Shown here: in pieces, positions 33,825 through 45,574 of the stretch | How the letters are laid out: each line of letters opens with the position of its first letter | Numbering within the stretch: the first letter of the stretch is position 1 | Source: Gordionus sp. m RMFG-2023 | Lineage: Eukaryota; Nematomorpha; Gordioida; Chordodea; Parachordodidae | Length of the DNA stretch: 64,000 bases | Direction of reading: 5' to 3' | NCBI RefSeq assembly: GCF_954871325.1 | Contig: NC_088778.1 | Span: 17,697,666-17,761,665 of the forward strand | Translations under genes and position numbers: made by a program | The notes under the pieces: generated by a model | Databases searched by the model: none | What the model saw: only the letters and a program-made list of their open reading frames with translations | What the model was told of the DNA's origin: nothing

Positions 33825-33994
33825 ATGACATTCGTAAATTGGAGATGTATAGCAATGACAAAAAGATAAATAATATTATATTTGAATCCTTTGAATTGCG
33901 TGAAAATGAAATTAAATCATGGAAGCATTTATTAATTAGAACAAAACTTCTCTCTAACAGGCATACTACTATCTTGCAACAATCGTCTCATGAG
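33825..33994 (+). CDS. setd3: SETD3-like methyltransferase, exon 4
   Basis: After an AG acceptor (33823-33824) the phase-1 join with exon 3 gives RIICMTL-D-DIRKLEMYSND, aligning with RVFCMTEEELKEHL of SETD3. It continues KKINNIIFESFELRENEIKS, then WKHLLIRTKLLSNRHTTI. The match is to SETD3 NEVKLWTFLEDRASLLLKTY followed by KTTI, in the LSMT substrate-binding domain. It ends in phase 0 before GT at 33995. The intervening intron 3 is about 23.3 kb, almost all transposable elements. The phase agreement and unbroken homology are strong evidence that it is the true next exon. Confidence 0.75.
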
Positions 33995-34872
33995 GTTTTA
34001 TATGTAATATTTTATAAATTTAATTCGGCAAATGGGCAGATAGTGAGCCTTTTTTAAAAATAACTTATTAAAAAAATCCTTTTCATATATTTATATGTCA
34101 AATTTGAAAATAAACTAACTATCAGGCGCGTAACCAAAGAGGGGGGGGGGTAAGTCTCTCAAACTTTCCTATTCTTGTAATTATCATTTTAAACATAAAA
34201 TATTCCTCCCACACACTTTCCTCTCCCCATAAAATATCTATAATATATTACTATTAAGAAGAATTTGAAAAAAAAAATTAGTAAAAGTGAAAACTTTTTA
34301 AAATGATGACTATAATTCAAAATTTTTATAAAAAAAATAGAAATTTTATTATAAAAATATAATATAGCGAAAGAACTATAATAAGTATTCCTAAAGACCT
34401 CTAATAAAATTTATGGCGGAAAAACTCGTCTAATAGTGTTTTCCCTCCTTTTGTAAAATCCTGGATACGCTTATGTAACCCGTCATATACATACACTTAT
34501 ATTCACATAGATACTCGACGATAAAAAAAGTTCATTAAAATAATCGCTATTTTGAAAATTGTAATTTTTATTTTAATAAGTCTATATTTATATATTTATA
34601 CTGATTTTAACGATAAATATTTCAACTATTTATGAAAATTTTTTATATATTTAATTCGCATATAAATTGCTGAATATAATTTCAAAAAAAATATAATATA
34701 AGAATAATTATTTATTGTTTAAAAAATTTATATTTTTAAACATTATAATAATATATAAAAATTAAATAAAGTAACAAAATAATTTCTATAAGATGGACCA
34801 TTTAAAAAAACTTAATTTGTATATTTTTTTATATTATAAAAAATTTACAACAGAATATGAATATATATTTAT
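33995..34872. other. After SETD3 exon 4, nothing recognised
   Basis: AT-rich sequence following the exon 4 donor, with a short G run at about 34141 and CCTCCCACACACTTTCC-type words. No convincing downstream SETD3 exon was found here or further right in the window. Confidence 0.45.
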
Positions 34873-35239
34873 TAGTGTTATTAAAGTAACTATTAACTAG
34901 TTACATTTTTGCTAGTAATTAGTTACATATTTGCTAGTAACTAGTTACATTTTTGCTAGCAACTAGTTACTTATAAAAATATGTATCTAAATAATATATT
35001 TAAATAATTAATTTTATTTTTAATATATTTTTTTTAATATAATATAATTATTTATCAAAAGAATATTAAAATTATAATTAACATACTATATCTATATTCT
35101 ATATAAAAATATATATAAAAGAAGAGAAATTAAAAAATAAAATAATATATTTAGGTTTGGTCGGCGGAGTTTAGTTGGATCGCCAAATTTCGATTAATAT
35201 TCTTTGTCGAGAAGCCTTCTTTTGGATCACCTGTGATTA

Positions 35240-35430
35240 AACGTGTTTGACACTTTTCTTTTCCTTTTTTGATTGAACCTTTTCCTTTTTTGTTTGACAC
35301 TTTTCCTTTTTTTGATCGGACTTTTTCGTTTCTTTTTGGGAATTTTCATTTTTGATTGACATTTTCCCTTTTTTTGATTGGGACTTTTCCTTTTTTGAAT
35401 GGGAAACCCTGTAATATAATTTCCCGTACA
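35240..35430 (-). repeat. CCTTTTTTGA tandem repeat, second copy
   Basis: About eight degenerate units of roughly 22 bp (TTTTCCTTTTTTTGATTGGA and variants), ending GGGAAACCCTGTAAT as at 6925. On the - strand they encode a lysine-rich repeat (KKEKCQTKKEKVQSKKEK), probably accidental. Confidence 0.6.
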
Positions 35431-35913
35431 AATAGATTTTCTTTTCTTAAATTGTTACATTACTGGGTTTCATAATTTTGTAACCAAATTCAAGTAATAA
35501 ACCTATTTTTTAATATTATATTTCTTTACAAATTTCGCAATATATTCCATTATCAATATTTGTACTTACAATTTCATAAGTAATAAATGTATTTTTTTTT
35601 TAAATTACTAAATTAGGTCATAAAACTTAGTATAAGGAAAGACAAATAGTAATCATTACTTACTAATAAGGAAAGACAAAGACTATGTAAAACAAAATAT
35701 AATAATGTAGATATCAAATATCATTTCACTTAATAAGAAATTAATCAAATACACTTCTGACAAATGAATCATGTTCGAACCCAACATCATTTGATGTAGT
35801 TGGATTTTTTGACCTAAAGCGACAAAATATTGTTGATTGAACTTATAGAAATTTTATAAAAATCCATTAATACAATTTTAATACTTTTGATTAAATAAAA
35901 TGTTGTCCTTACA

Positions 35914-36021
35914 TCAAGTGCTCCCATAGAGCGAGTATTAAGTTTAGGGGAAGTTCATTTTTGGAGAGAACGAGCGCGTCTCTTAGATATAAATTTTGAA
36001 ATCAATTTGTTGTTAAACAAA
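35914..36021 (+). pseudogene. hAT dimerisation-domain remnant
   Basis: SSAPIERVLSLGEVHFW then RERARLLDINFEINLLLNK and a stop. This is the hAT C-terminal motif ((T)S(A)P(V/S)ERVFS......(R)ARL.D.NFE.LL.L(K)). It is the only readable piece of this element's transposase. Confidence 0.65.
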
Positions 36022-36544
36022 TAAACATTTATTGAACTCTAATTTTTATGAAAAATAAATGTTTTTTTTCAATGCAAATATATATAATATTTTTATTTCG
36101 ATGTAAATATAAATATATTCAATTTTCCGATATATTTTTTCTTTTTAATTATTTTTTTATATAAATAAATTGTATATTTTTTAAATAATTGATTATAATT
36201 TGTACATCCTAATTTTTTTATATTAAATAAATGCGTTCAGGAAATAAATAATGCGTTATATGAAAATGAATGATGTATAAAGTTACTTATAATGCAACTA
36301 GTTACTTTTGAAATATAACTGTAACTAACAAATAGTTTTTACCAATGCAACTAGTAACTGCAACGTTATGTTTCAAAAGCAACTTTTAACAACACTAATA
36401 TTTTTAATATAAAATGACATAAAAAATTCATGTAAATTTTTGATTTTTTGGGGGATAAATTAAATTACAAAATGAAATAGGAAATAAAAATAAACCCATA
36501 TAAATTATGAAAACATAAAAGTTTGCAAAACATATAAAATGCCT

Positions 36545-38220
36545 ATAAGGTAGGGGAAAGTCCGGATATCGAAGCAGATGGAAAAAAAAGAGAGATGTAG
36601 TAGGTGTTAAATTACTGAAAAATATGGAAGGAAAAATGGTTATTGATAGTAGTGGAATTAAAAACTTCTGGAAGACCTACATAGAAAAACTTTTGATCGA
36701 AGAGAATCAATGGGATAATGATGTTAGTTATACAAAGGCCAAGGTGTAGATTTGGAAAGGATGAAATTATGAGAGCATTGAAAAAGTTGAAAAGGGGAAA
36801 GCAGCGGGTTTAACAATATGGTAACAGAAATGTTTAAAGGTTCTGATGACTTAGGGATTGAATGGTTATGAATTTATGCCCTCTAATTGTCAAACAAGGA
36901 ACTATTCCTGAGGATTGGTAAAAAATTATTCTAGTATATAAAGGGAAGGGTAATCCTTTAGATTGCGGGTCTTATGGTGCTAAGTATTTGAGTGGGTACT
37001 ATAGAAGCTGATAAGGGAACAAACGAAGATGAAATGTAGTTTGGTTTTAGACCGGGGAAAGGCACAACATATGCAATTTTAATGGTAAGACAAATACAGG
37101 ATAAATATCTTGCAAAGGAGAAGAGACTATATTATGCGTTTGTTGATTTGTAGAAGACGTTTGACAGTGTCCCGTGAGGTTACTAGATAGACCTTGAGAA
37201 AATCATGTGTGGAAGAATGGCTGATTATGGCAGTAATGGCAATGTATGTGGGAGCACAAACTGCAGTACGAAAGGATGATGAAGATAGTTAAAACTTTGA
37301 AGTGAAGGTAGGACTTCATCGGGAATCGGTGCTGAGACTCTTATTTATCTTAGATGTGGTGGCTTGAGAGATGCGTGAAGGACTTCCATGGTAGTTATTA
37401 TATGTAGATGACCTTGTATTAATTGTCAGCAAGGAGGAATTGAGGAATAAAATTACTACATGGAATATGGCTATGGAAGCATTGGATCTGAAAATGAATG
37501 CGGTAAATACAGAAATGATGATTAGTGGGGATAATTGGAAGTGGAGGAATCCAGCAATTGGCCATATGGTGTATGTGAAAAAGGAGTTGCTAGAAATTTA
37601 ATCCAATGCATCTGATGCCAGAGGGTGAATAAAAGATGTAGTGGGAAAAAGGAAGCAAGTGTGAAATTTATTTGTAGAACATGCATAAAAGATTTACATA
37701 ATAATGATAACAGAAATGGTGGTTTGAATATTGGCAATGGGTCAACCATGGAAATGAAAAAGTTTTGCTATTTGAGTGATATGCATTCTAACAAAAAACG
37801 TCTTTAAAGATAAAGGGAAAATTACTTAAGATGTGTGAAGAGTTGCTTAGTTTATGACGTTGAAACATGGACAATGAAAGTGGCTCACGAAGCCAAATTG
37901 GAAAGATCGGAGATGATGATTGGAAAAAGCGGAGATGATGATTGTAAGATGGATGTGTGGCTTATCAGGGAGAGAATAACTAGCAAGGAATTGTGAGAAA
38001 GGATGTGAATAGAAGTGATTGGAGTAGTAATGAGAGGAAATAGACTAATATGGTTTGGGCATCTGGAACAAGGCAAAAGATGACTGGGTAAAGAGATAAA
38101 CCTTGATGGAAGTAGAAGGATCAAGACCTCGAGGAAGGTCCAAGATGACCTGGATAAAGGTAAAAAATGGAGAAGAAAAATCAGAGGGGAAACTGGATAA
38201 AGCTGCAAATCATTATTTAA
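36545..38220 (+). mobile_element. LINE copy 2, 5'-truncated
   Basis: Same family as 16299-19250 in the opposite direction. It starts mid-element with VGVKLLKNMEGKMVIDSSGI (against VGVKCLENMEGKMVIDSNGI in copy 1). The reverse transcriptase region follows, with FRPGKGTTYAILMVRQIQ, FDSVP and the catalytic YVDD at 37401-37412. The C-terminal part has WFGHLEQGKR and SRRIKTSRKVQDD-type text, a region copy 1 has lost. Many stops and frame changes. The endonuclease is absent, as expected for incomplete reverse transcription. Confidence 0.75.
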
Positions 38221-40080
38221 CTGATAATATCATAAAAATTATCCAGATCTTTTATTAATGCTTTAATTTATTCACATTAACAATTAAGGAAAATTTATAT
38301 CTTACTTAATTGTTACTTTAATATAATATTTAATTTTCAATTAAAAAAGGTAGTTCTTATTACATTGTATTTTGGAACTTCTTCCATTGATATTGGCACA
38401 TATATAGGGCATTTAGATTTAGCTTGTAAATTATGTTAATGGAAGAATTTAAACCAGGATTATGATAATTTGTAGATGTTGGATAAAAAGATTCTTTTGA
38501 AAAATGTGCACGTAGAGACCTGAGTATTTGTTTGGTTTAAAAAATAATCTTTTAACTGTATTGGTCCCCTTAATTAAAAGAGGTTTAATTAGAAACCTAG
38601 ATAATTTAAAAAAAATAATCATTTAGATTCAAAGCCACATCTATTCCATATAATAATAAATGATCAGGAATAAAAATAATAGTAAAAGAGAAGTTAGAGA
38701 TATTAACATTATATATATAAATTAAAAAATAGTAAAAATATAAAATTATAGAATTTTATTTTTACTTACAAATGGTTTCCAAATGAATGATGTTTTTATA
38801 ACATTATACAATTGGCGTTGAGCAGTCCATGATATAAATCTATGGTCATATCATATAGGGTAGGTTAACTCTAGCCCACATTAAAAAATAATGTTCAAAT
38901 TGGATAAATATATATAAAATTAAAATAAATAACACGACTCATAATACACCTTTTCTTATAATTTTATATTTATTTAAGATCTCGTATGATTCGCACAAAT
39001 TAATTAACATATTAATCAACAGAGAATTACAGGTTTTATCTCATGTCATATCTTTTATTGATGAAAAGCTAGAATCCTTTGCTGCATAAAATTTGAATAT
39101 ATTATATAAATGCATTTGTTTACACTTATCGAAGCATATTAGCTTAAAAAAATGTTAGCAATATTATTAAAATGTACTTGTGTATATTTATCTTTTTTTT
39201 TAATTATTGTAAAATGAACAATTTGATATTAGTTATTACCGCGTTAGTTATTTATATTTCTAGAAATATTTAATTTAAAGACCATATTAATTTGAGATTT
39301 TTAAAAAATTTCGAAAAAAGATCCAGTGGATGATAGCTTTTAAATTTTATTCAACCCAATAAATTGGTTCTTACAAGCTTAGAATTGATTTTAAGAATAA
39401 CTAAACTGTTTAACGTTTAGGATTTATTACATCACAATGTCTTACCTCTCTAATAATCTCTACGCCTTTCTCTATTCAAAATATGACAGATATATTATAT
39501 TACAAACGCTCCCCATTATAGTTATTAAAGTGAATTTCAAACACGGTAAAAATTATTGGTATCCCCTTTTTTTTATTTACTATATTCTTAAGATTTAAAT
39601 ATGATAACTATATATATATTCATTTTGATAATCACTTTTACCTTTTTATTAATTAGTATCCAATAACATACTATTTAAAAAATTATAAAATAAATACAAA
39701 ATAAAAAAAAAGATCAAAATATTATATTTTAAATCTTCCATAACCATAAATTTATTAAAATATTTTATTTAATTTCTTTTTACATAAAACCTAGTTAAAA
39801 AAATATATAATTTATAAATTTATAAAAGAAACCATAAATTGTGTCTAAAAATTTCTATTTGAATTTTTTGTCGAATAAAAAGAAATTCTCTGGGTTCATT
39901 TGTGAAAAGTTGTATTTTATTACCCAGATTTTTTAAAAACATATATGTTAATGGCGAAAAATGCCCGTTCGTAGAGGTTACTATTGGAGTGAATATGAAG
40001 TTTTAAAATTTTTATATTTGTTTGTCTTTTTAATTTCTGCCTATGTTATCAAATTTCAATGTATGTTTGAAGGGAATGAT
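38221..40080. other. 1.9 kb without recognised features
   Basis: AT-rich, with no inverted termini, arrays or reading frames that could be supported on either strand. Confidence 0.45.
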
Positions 40081-40244
40081 GGGACACATGTGTATCCCAT
40101 ATAAGTGATTTACCGAGGGTCCAAGGTATGGTTGTCATACCATCATGTCTTAAGCCATCTACTTGAGATAAGTTGGTTCAAGATTGTTCGGAATGTGGGC
40201 AGCTGTTAGGCTTCTACATGGTTTACTGCTGTGTGGCGTTGGTG

Positions 40245-40619
40245 TCACCCTTGACTAAATATACAATTCAGGCCATTCCTACCTTTTGAATTGACGGGTG
40301 ATTTGCATTTGATGCAAGCATGAGGCTGTACGATGTCACAACCTTGACGTAAGCCAATGGTTACTCTCAGTTGTTCAGCTGATAAGAGATTACCAAGGTT
40401 ACGACTAGTGAGTGATTCTAACCATTCATGATCACTAAGTCTATCAGATAATTGAAGGAGTTGAATGCAATCTAAAGGTGGATTTATTGATATATCTGTT
40501 TGGTATTTCGAGATTAAAGGTGTGAAAAATTTTTTGTGTGATGATTGATGGTAATACGGTGTTAATGGGTGTGTTTGCATTAATAAATAGCGTCGTCTAA
40601 TAAATGATCGGCAGGGCAT
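40245..40619 (-). pseudogene. LINE C-terminal zinc-knuckle block
   Basis: The frame has LSDRLSDHEWLESLTSRN, LGNLLSAEQLRVTIGLRQGC and DIVQPHACIKCKSPVNSKGR followed by NGLNCIFSQG. The CIKC...(H)NGLNC spacing is the CCHC knuckle of this family with the histidine replaced by asparagine. It parallels the block at 5374-5571 (YEWLEAIPSANLGLLMTGEQ, GCNVVVPSICIDCG). The nuclease domain that should follow is absent. Confidence 0.7.
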
Positions 40620-40992
40620 ATGAAGCCAGAAATCATAGAATTGTATACGAATTATGATAGGGATAAAAAATTGAGTGGCAAAAAATCTAAACCGCCTAGT
40701 TTAGAAGGTAGCTGAGCAAGTGACCAATTGAATGAGTTTAAATTTATGTTTAAAATTTTTTTCAGAAATATTTTAAATTTATCCTGAATTATAGATATGA
40801 ATTCGTTGTTTTTGAAAAAAGATGATGATCGAAATGTGCAAAAATTTAGGCATATAGAGGCATTTGCATATTAAAAATAAACTTTGGTGTGCCGATAGGT
40901 GATAAAGAATGTGCTCCATGCTGTAAAAGCTTTTAAAAATGTTATGAAGAAAATCTTCTGACTTGGTACCATAAGCTAATGGGGACCCAAGT

Positions 40993-41580
40993 TTAAACTA
41001 TCGGGAACAATGATTTTTTAACTTTCCAACTTGGCTTATTGTTTAAAAAACATAATTCTGTTTTATTTATGTTGAGTACCAGGCTGATAGCTTGAGAATA
41101 GATTTCCAGGTGTTTTAAGGTGCTAAGTGCATTAGCTGATGGGCCACAGATGGTCCAATTGTCTAAATACCATAGATTAAGATCTAGGTCGAATTGTTTG
41201 ATTAGGTAGATGAGATGATGGATTCCAAAACAAAAAAGAAGAGGGCTTAATGGATCCGCTTGTTGGATGCCTTCTTGGGATAAAATCTGAAAAGATCCAA
41301 ATGTCAGAGGCATCTGAAAGCCATATAAGGATTCAATAAATTTAGAGTAACAGGGAAAAGTTTCATAGAAGAATTTTAAAAAAGAGGTACAATTTAGGCT
41401 ATTGAAGGCATTTTTGAAATCTAGTTTACATATTACAGAGTCTGGTGATGGGTTTTCTAAGTAAATTCTTAAGGTATGTGCCGCTATTTTGCAACCACCC
41501 TTGATCCCAAAACCTAGTTGATAAGAGTTCAAAATGTTGACGGCATCATGTTTGATTATGATATTGGTTATTAATCTTCT
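40993..41580 (-). pseudogene. LINE reverse transcriptase remnant
   Basis: From ITNIIIKHDAVNILNSYQLG the frame runs into FGIKGGCKIAAHTLRIYL, VICKLDFKNAFNSL (first catalytic Asp in LDF), EGIQQADPLSPLLFCFGI and NLWYLDNWTICG. The usual motif is YLDD; here the second aspartate is replaced by asparagine, and the GDPLSP glycine by alanine (QQADP). The polymerase site is therefore probably dead although the 179-residue frame is open. Confidence 0.75.
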
Positions 41581-41900
41581 GAAAAAGAAGCCCCTGAGAT
41601 GGGATGGGTACCAACATCTGGCTTGGAAAACAATTAAATGTGCACCAAAAAGGATTTGGTGAGTTTATATTGGGATATCATTATTAATGTAATTATAAAA
41701 AGTTGTTAAAACCTTGACGACAGAACTGTGGGAAGGGTTTTTTGAATTAATTAAGTATTGAAAATAGGAGGGTCTGAGTCTGAAACCATCAAGTCAAGAC
41801 CACCTGCTGAATTTTTGTGGTAGATTGGAGGGATGGGTAGATTATCTGTGGAAGCCTCGGGATGTAGTTGTTTCTAGTTGTATTACAGTTATCTGAGGAT

Positions 41901-43350
41901 ATAAGTTTAATTGCACCACCTATGTCACATTAATTTATTTTATTTGATATTATTTTGCATTTGTGTGTTGTATCATCTACTTGCTTTTTAAAATTAAGAT
42001 TGTAGTTAATCATTTAAATAGTGTCAAAATTATCTATGTGTGATATTATTTGTTCATGCAATGGGGTCTCTTCATTAACAGGACATAAAAGACATTAGTG
42101 AGAGAAGGTTAATAAATATTCCCATGATTTTAAGCAACTTAAGTTATCATTAACTTTTGTGATATGTTTTGTAACATAATTTGAAATTAGGTTTTTAGAT
42201 TTATTTGGTAAATGTGTTAAATTTTTCATTCAAATCTGCGTTAATAGGGGGAGGATGAGACTTAATAAGGGTTTGGATATTGTAATAATTTTATTGGTTG
42301 AAGATTTTTGAGAGGAAGGACATATTGACCATTTGTATTTATGTTTGTATAAAAGATTGGCCTTTGTCACTTTAAAATATTTTTAATATAAGAATAATTT
42401 TATTATGATTTTTAGCAAAACTATGTATATAAGATTATAAATTGTTAAATTGATGTTACAATTGCTTGTTATAAGTTTGAGGTTATATGTAATGTGAAAG
42501 AAAACTATGAAAGGTATTGTTTGAAATATGGATTCTGAACATCTAGGCAATGATGGGCCAAAGAGAATGAAATGATTTTCACGTTTGTCAGCAAATTGAA
42601 TGATAAAAATATCTTATCTAGCACGTTGGTACCTGCCCAAAATGAGTGAACGTGAATTACATTAAGGCCTACCCTTCATATAATTATGCCGATTTTTTTC
42701 TCAGGATACCGACAAACTTTGTACCCAGAACTAAACTATGTGTGGAACTAACCCTATACCGTTATAGTATATAATTTGATTTAGTAGAAGAAAGAAAATA
42801 TATAATAAGGAGAAATAGAATATATATATAAATACTGTTTAAAGTATTCCAAATACAACTGTCAAATATTAATTTAAAATTTAATTAAATTAAGAAAACT
42901 ATGGGAGCCATTATCATTTTACAGATAACCAATTGTATCTCATGATGTTTAAAATTTACAGATATCCACGCGATTGCTTGAATTTAATTTATTACTAAAA
43001 TATAATCACGATTGATTAAATTTAATTTATTACTATAAAAATTATAATAGTTTAATTAGTAAGTAGTTATTACAGAAAATACGACAATTCATTCACTTAT
43101 TATAATTAAGTCGTAACTATAATAAAATAGTAACTTATATTTACATGTAAGACATCTTTTAATAGGTATCAAATATATAAAACATAGCCTAGTAATGTAA
43201 GATACGTTATTAATAGTTAGGAATAATAAAATTCATTATAAAACATTATGGGGATTACCATTAAAGAACCTCCTTTTCTAGGATAATAGCTCACTGTCTT
43301 AATAATTTAAAAATAACTTGGTAATGAATATAATTTATTAATTATTTACC
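41901..43350. other. 1.4 kb, mostly unrecognised
   Basis: The first part (to about 42280) may be the 5' portion of the nuclease-type LINE on the - strand (readable words such as LKLLKIMGIFINLLS). The remainder has no termini or frames that could be supported. Confidence 0.35.
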
Positions 43351-43354
43351 TCGC

Positions 43355-43615
43355 TTAGCAGTTATTTGGCTCGTAAATAAGTCTCAGGATATACTTGAAG
43401 ATTTTCCTATCCGCCGAAGCTCTTTTTAAAAATTCCCAAGATAGATCTAGCTCCCCCAAGGACCTTATAATTCTGCCGAAACAACTGCCTTTGTAAGATA
43501 AGAAAGGAAGAGCAGTCTCTTCCGGGGATTTGTTTACAAGTGCCTGATGGATTAGGTTGTTAGAAGAATGCCTTAATATATGACCAACCACCTCAATTTT
43601 CCGATATTCGATCAT
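43355..43615 (-). pseudogene. LINE 3 C-terminal domain
   Basis: An 86-codon open frame: IEYRKIEVVGHILRHSSNNL, IHQALVNKSPEETALPFLSY, then FGRIIRSLGELDLSWEFLKR. The (L)(E)(V/W)(V/L)GH(I/V)LR segment followed by a proline-glycine-like hinge is typical just downstream of LINE polymerases. Confidence 0.6.
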
Positions 43616-44059
43616 TTATGAAGAGGAAGGATATCACATCAACATATAATTTGTAGTATTTAGTGGGTAAAAAGTCCTGGTAATATATCTTAGGCATTTA
43701 TTTATAAATATCTGCGTCTTAATATTATCCAACTTGGAATCCTTCCAAGTTTCCACACAATAATAGAGGGAAGCCATTATTAGAACTTTAATAATCTAAT
43801 CTTCAAGGGAATAGATAGTTGTCGTGATGTCCAAATTTTCATCAAAAACCTATACTTTGATCTGGATTTGTTTAATTTAACTAGCTGATCCTGTTTTGTA
43901 CAACCTTTCTTATTAAGTAATACACCTAAGTGATCTTTTTTCCTTCTATTGTTAAAGTTGTATGTGAAGGAGTATAAAGTGACGTTATCATTTTCGTTTG
44001 GTTTATATTAATAATAAACCAAAATATCCTGCCTTTATGACGATACAAATAATGACTAA

Positions 44060-45390
44060 TTGAACCAACACCGATTCACCAACCAAGCATAGATCGTCAG
44101 CAAAAGCTAGAATGTTTAATTTCCCAGAAGACCACTGATAATTATATGATTAGTAATAAAGTTAAATAAAAGCGGTTATAGAACGCATCCTTGCTTCAAG
44201 CCAATATTTATTGGAATTTTCGGAGATTTTTTCCCAGCATGAATAATTTGCATTGAATAATCTTTATAAATTTATTTCATCCAGTTTATCAAAGCCAGCG
44301 TCTACATGACAGGATTTTCACTGATGCAAACCCCCTTTAAAAACCTTTGCCTACCCCCCTAAAAAATCGCCGCTTTATCATTATTTTTACCTATTTATTT
44401 ATTGATACTCTTTTCAAAGAATTTATAAAGGGTAACTTAAATTAATCTATATCTACTATACCAACTATCTAAATTGTTAATTATAAATAATTTATTTTTT
44501 AGATAATAAATTCAATTAAAACCTCCATTATTTACAATGAATTAGTTATTATGGCATTATGAGCTTGCTAAAATATCTAAATCTTTTAAATTACATTTAA
44601 AAGGATAGTTTATTTGGAAAACAATGTGTATGATTGTTTGCAATATATAGATTTGGTCGATGAATTGTATTATAATAATACTATAATAAAAGTATAATTT
44701 TTACAGCAATAAATTTTGTCCTATTTCATCTCAAAATTTAATAGATAACCCCCCCCCCCAAAAAAAAAATTTTATCCTACCCCCAATAAATCAGCTTACC
44801 TCCTACCCCCTCAAAAAAATAGGATGCAAACTGTTCCTACCATTCCTGCTCATGTAGACGCTGATCAAAGCAGTAGACATACCTACCTCCTCTAAAGTAT
44901 TCTATAGTTTAAAATGTATTATTGAGTCAAATTCTTTTTTGAAATCAAGGGCAACAATTATTAACTGTCTTTTCCGTATTATCGTTCTCTCTAACCGAGT
45001 TTTTATTGCTAAAATTGTTTCAAGTGCATTACGACCCTTCCTAAACGAAACTAATGATCAACGAAACGTGGTTCCATTCTCGGTTTTAACCTATTTAATA
45101 TAACATTCGCGAAAATCTTATATACCAAAGAGTTTAGCGATATTTCCCTCCAGTCTGCAAGAAATTTAGGATTCTTGGTTGAAATTGATTAAGATAGGAG
45201 TGATCCAATCATTCGGACAAATCCCTCCATGCCAAACTTTAGATATGATTGGGAGAAGAATTTCTGCGCATAACATTGGATCAGTCTTCAAGTATTCACT
45301 GTGTAATGAATCCTGACCACTTCCTTTGTGATTTTTCTGTTTGTTAATTATTCTAACTAATTCATTTTCGTTGGTTGAAGCTTAACATCA
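44060..45390 (-). pseudogene. LINE 3 reverse transcriptase remnant
   Basis: ELVRIINKQKNHKGSGQDSL, SKVWHGGICPNDWITPIL, SFRKGRNALETILAIKTRLE and IVALDFKKEFDSI can be read from about 45380 to 44940. After the MITE, PINIGLKQGC and PLLFNF follow. KGSGQDSLHSEYLK corresponds to the (K)(S)PG.D.(I)..E(L)(L)K motif of LINE polymerases. The YxDD box has decayed (CCTGCCT-flanked region near 44090). Multiple stops and frame changes. Confidence 0.65.
44296..44863. mobile_element. hAT MITE inside LINE 3
   Basis: The ends are CAGCGTCTACATGA and, reverse-complemented, CAGCGTCTACATGA. A perfect 8-bp duplication ATCAAAGC (44288-44295 and 44864-44871) flanks the element. Subterminal GATGCAAAC words and runs of C/A lie near the right end. 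568 bp, non-coding. A second partial copy lies at 49258-49610. The perfect duplication shows it arrived after the LINE. Confidence 0.85.
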
Positions 45391-45574
45391 TTTGAGTTTT
45401 GTGCCATTGATAGTTGTATTTAATTTATAGAAGGATGGGGGTATGACATTCGTTGTACGTTTTGCATAAAAGGATGGGAGTATTGACATTGAATGAGACT
45501 GATTATAGCAAGATGAAATAGATATGAACATGTGCGGTAAATTAAAAGTCGATAGATCTGTGGTAGTTTGATCT

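Larger units (their letters stand above)
34873..36397 (+). mobile_element. hAT element
   Basis: The left end is TAGTGTTATTAAAGTAACT and the right end, reverse-complemented, is TAGTGTTGTTAAAAGTTGC. Flanks atatttat and atattttt agree at seven of eight positions. ACTAGTTACATTTTTGCTAG recurs three times just inside the left end, and related ACTAGTTAC words lie inside the right end. It carries a hAT C-terminal remnant and a copy of the CCTTTTTTGA repeat. Confidence 0.7.
40081..41900 (-). mobile_element. Nuclease-type LINE, second fragment
   Basis: Same protein family as 4556-5735 but covering the reverse transcriptase. Going 5' to 3' on the - strand: a part-readable upstream stretch (41900-41560), the palm and fingers of the polymerase (41532-40993), and a C-terminal zinc-knuckle block (40619-40245). 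The RPDG nuclease segment expected next is missing. Unrelated sequence (about 40250-40080) follows, so the 3' part was lost or replaced. Confidence 0.7.

Noticed and set aside
36900-37400. Independent host gene with FRPGKGTTYAIL
   Set aside because: The text aligns with LINE copy 1 on both sides and contains the YVDD box, so it is LINE sequence.
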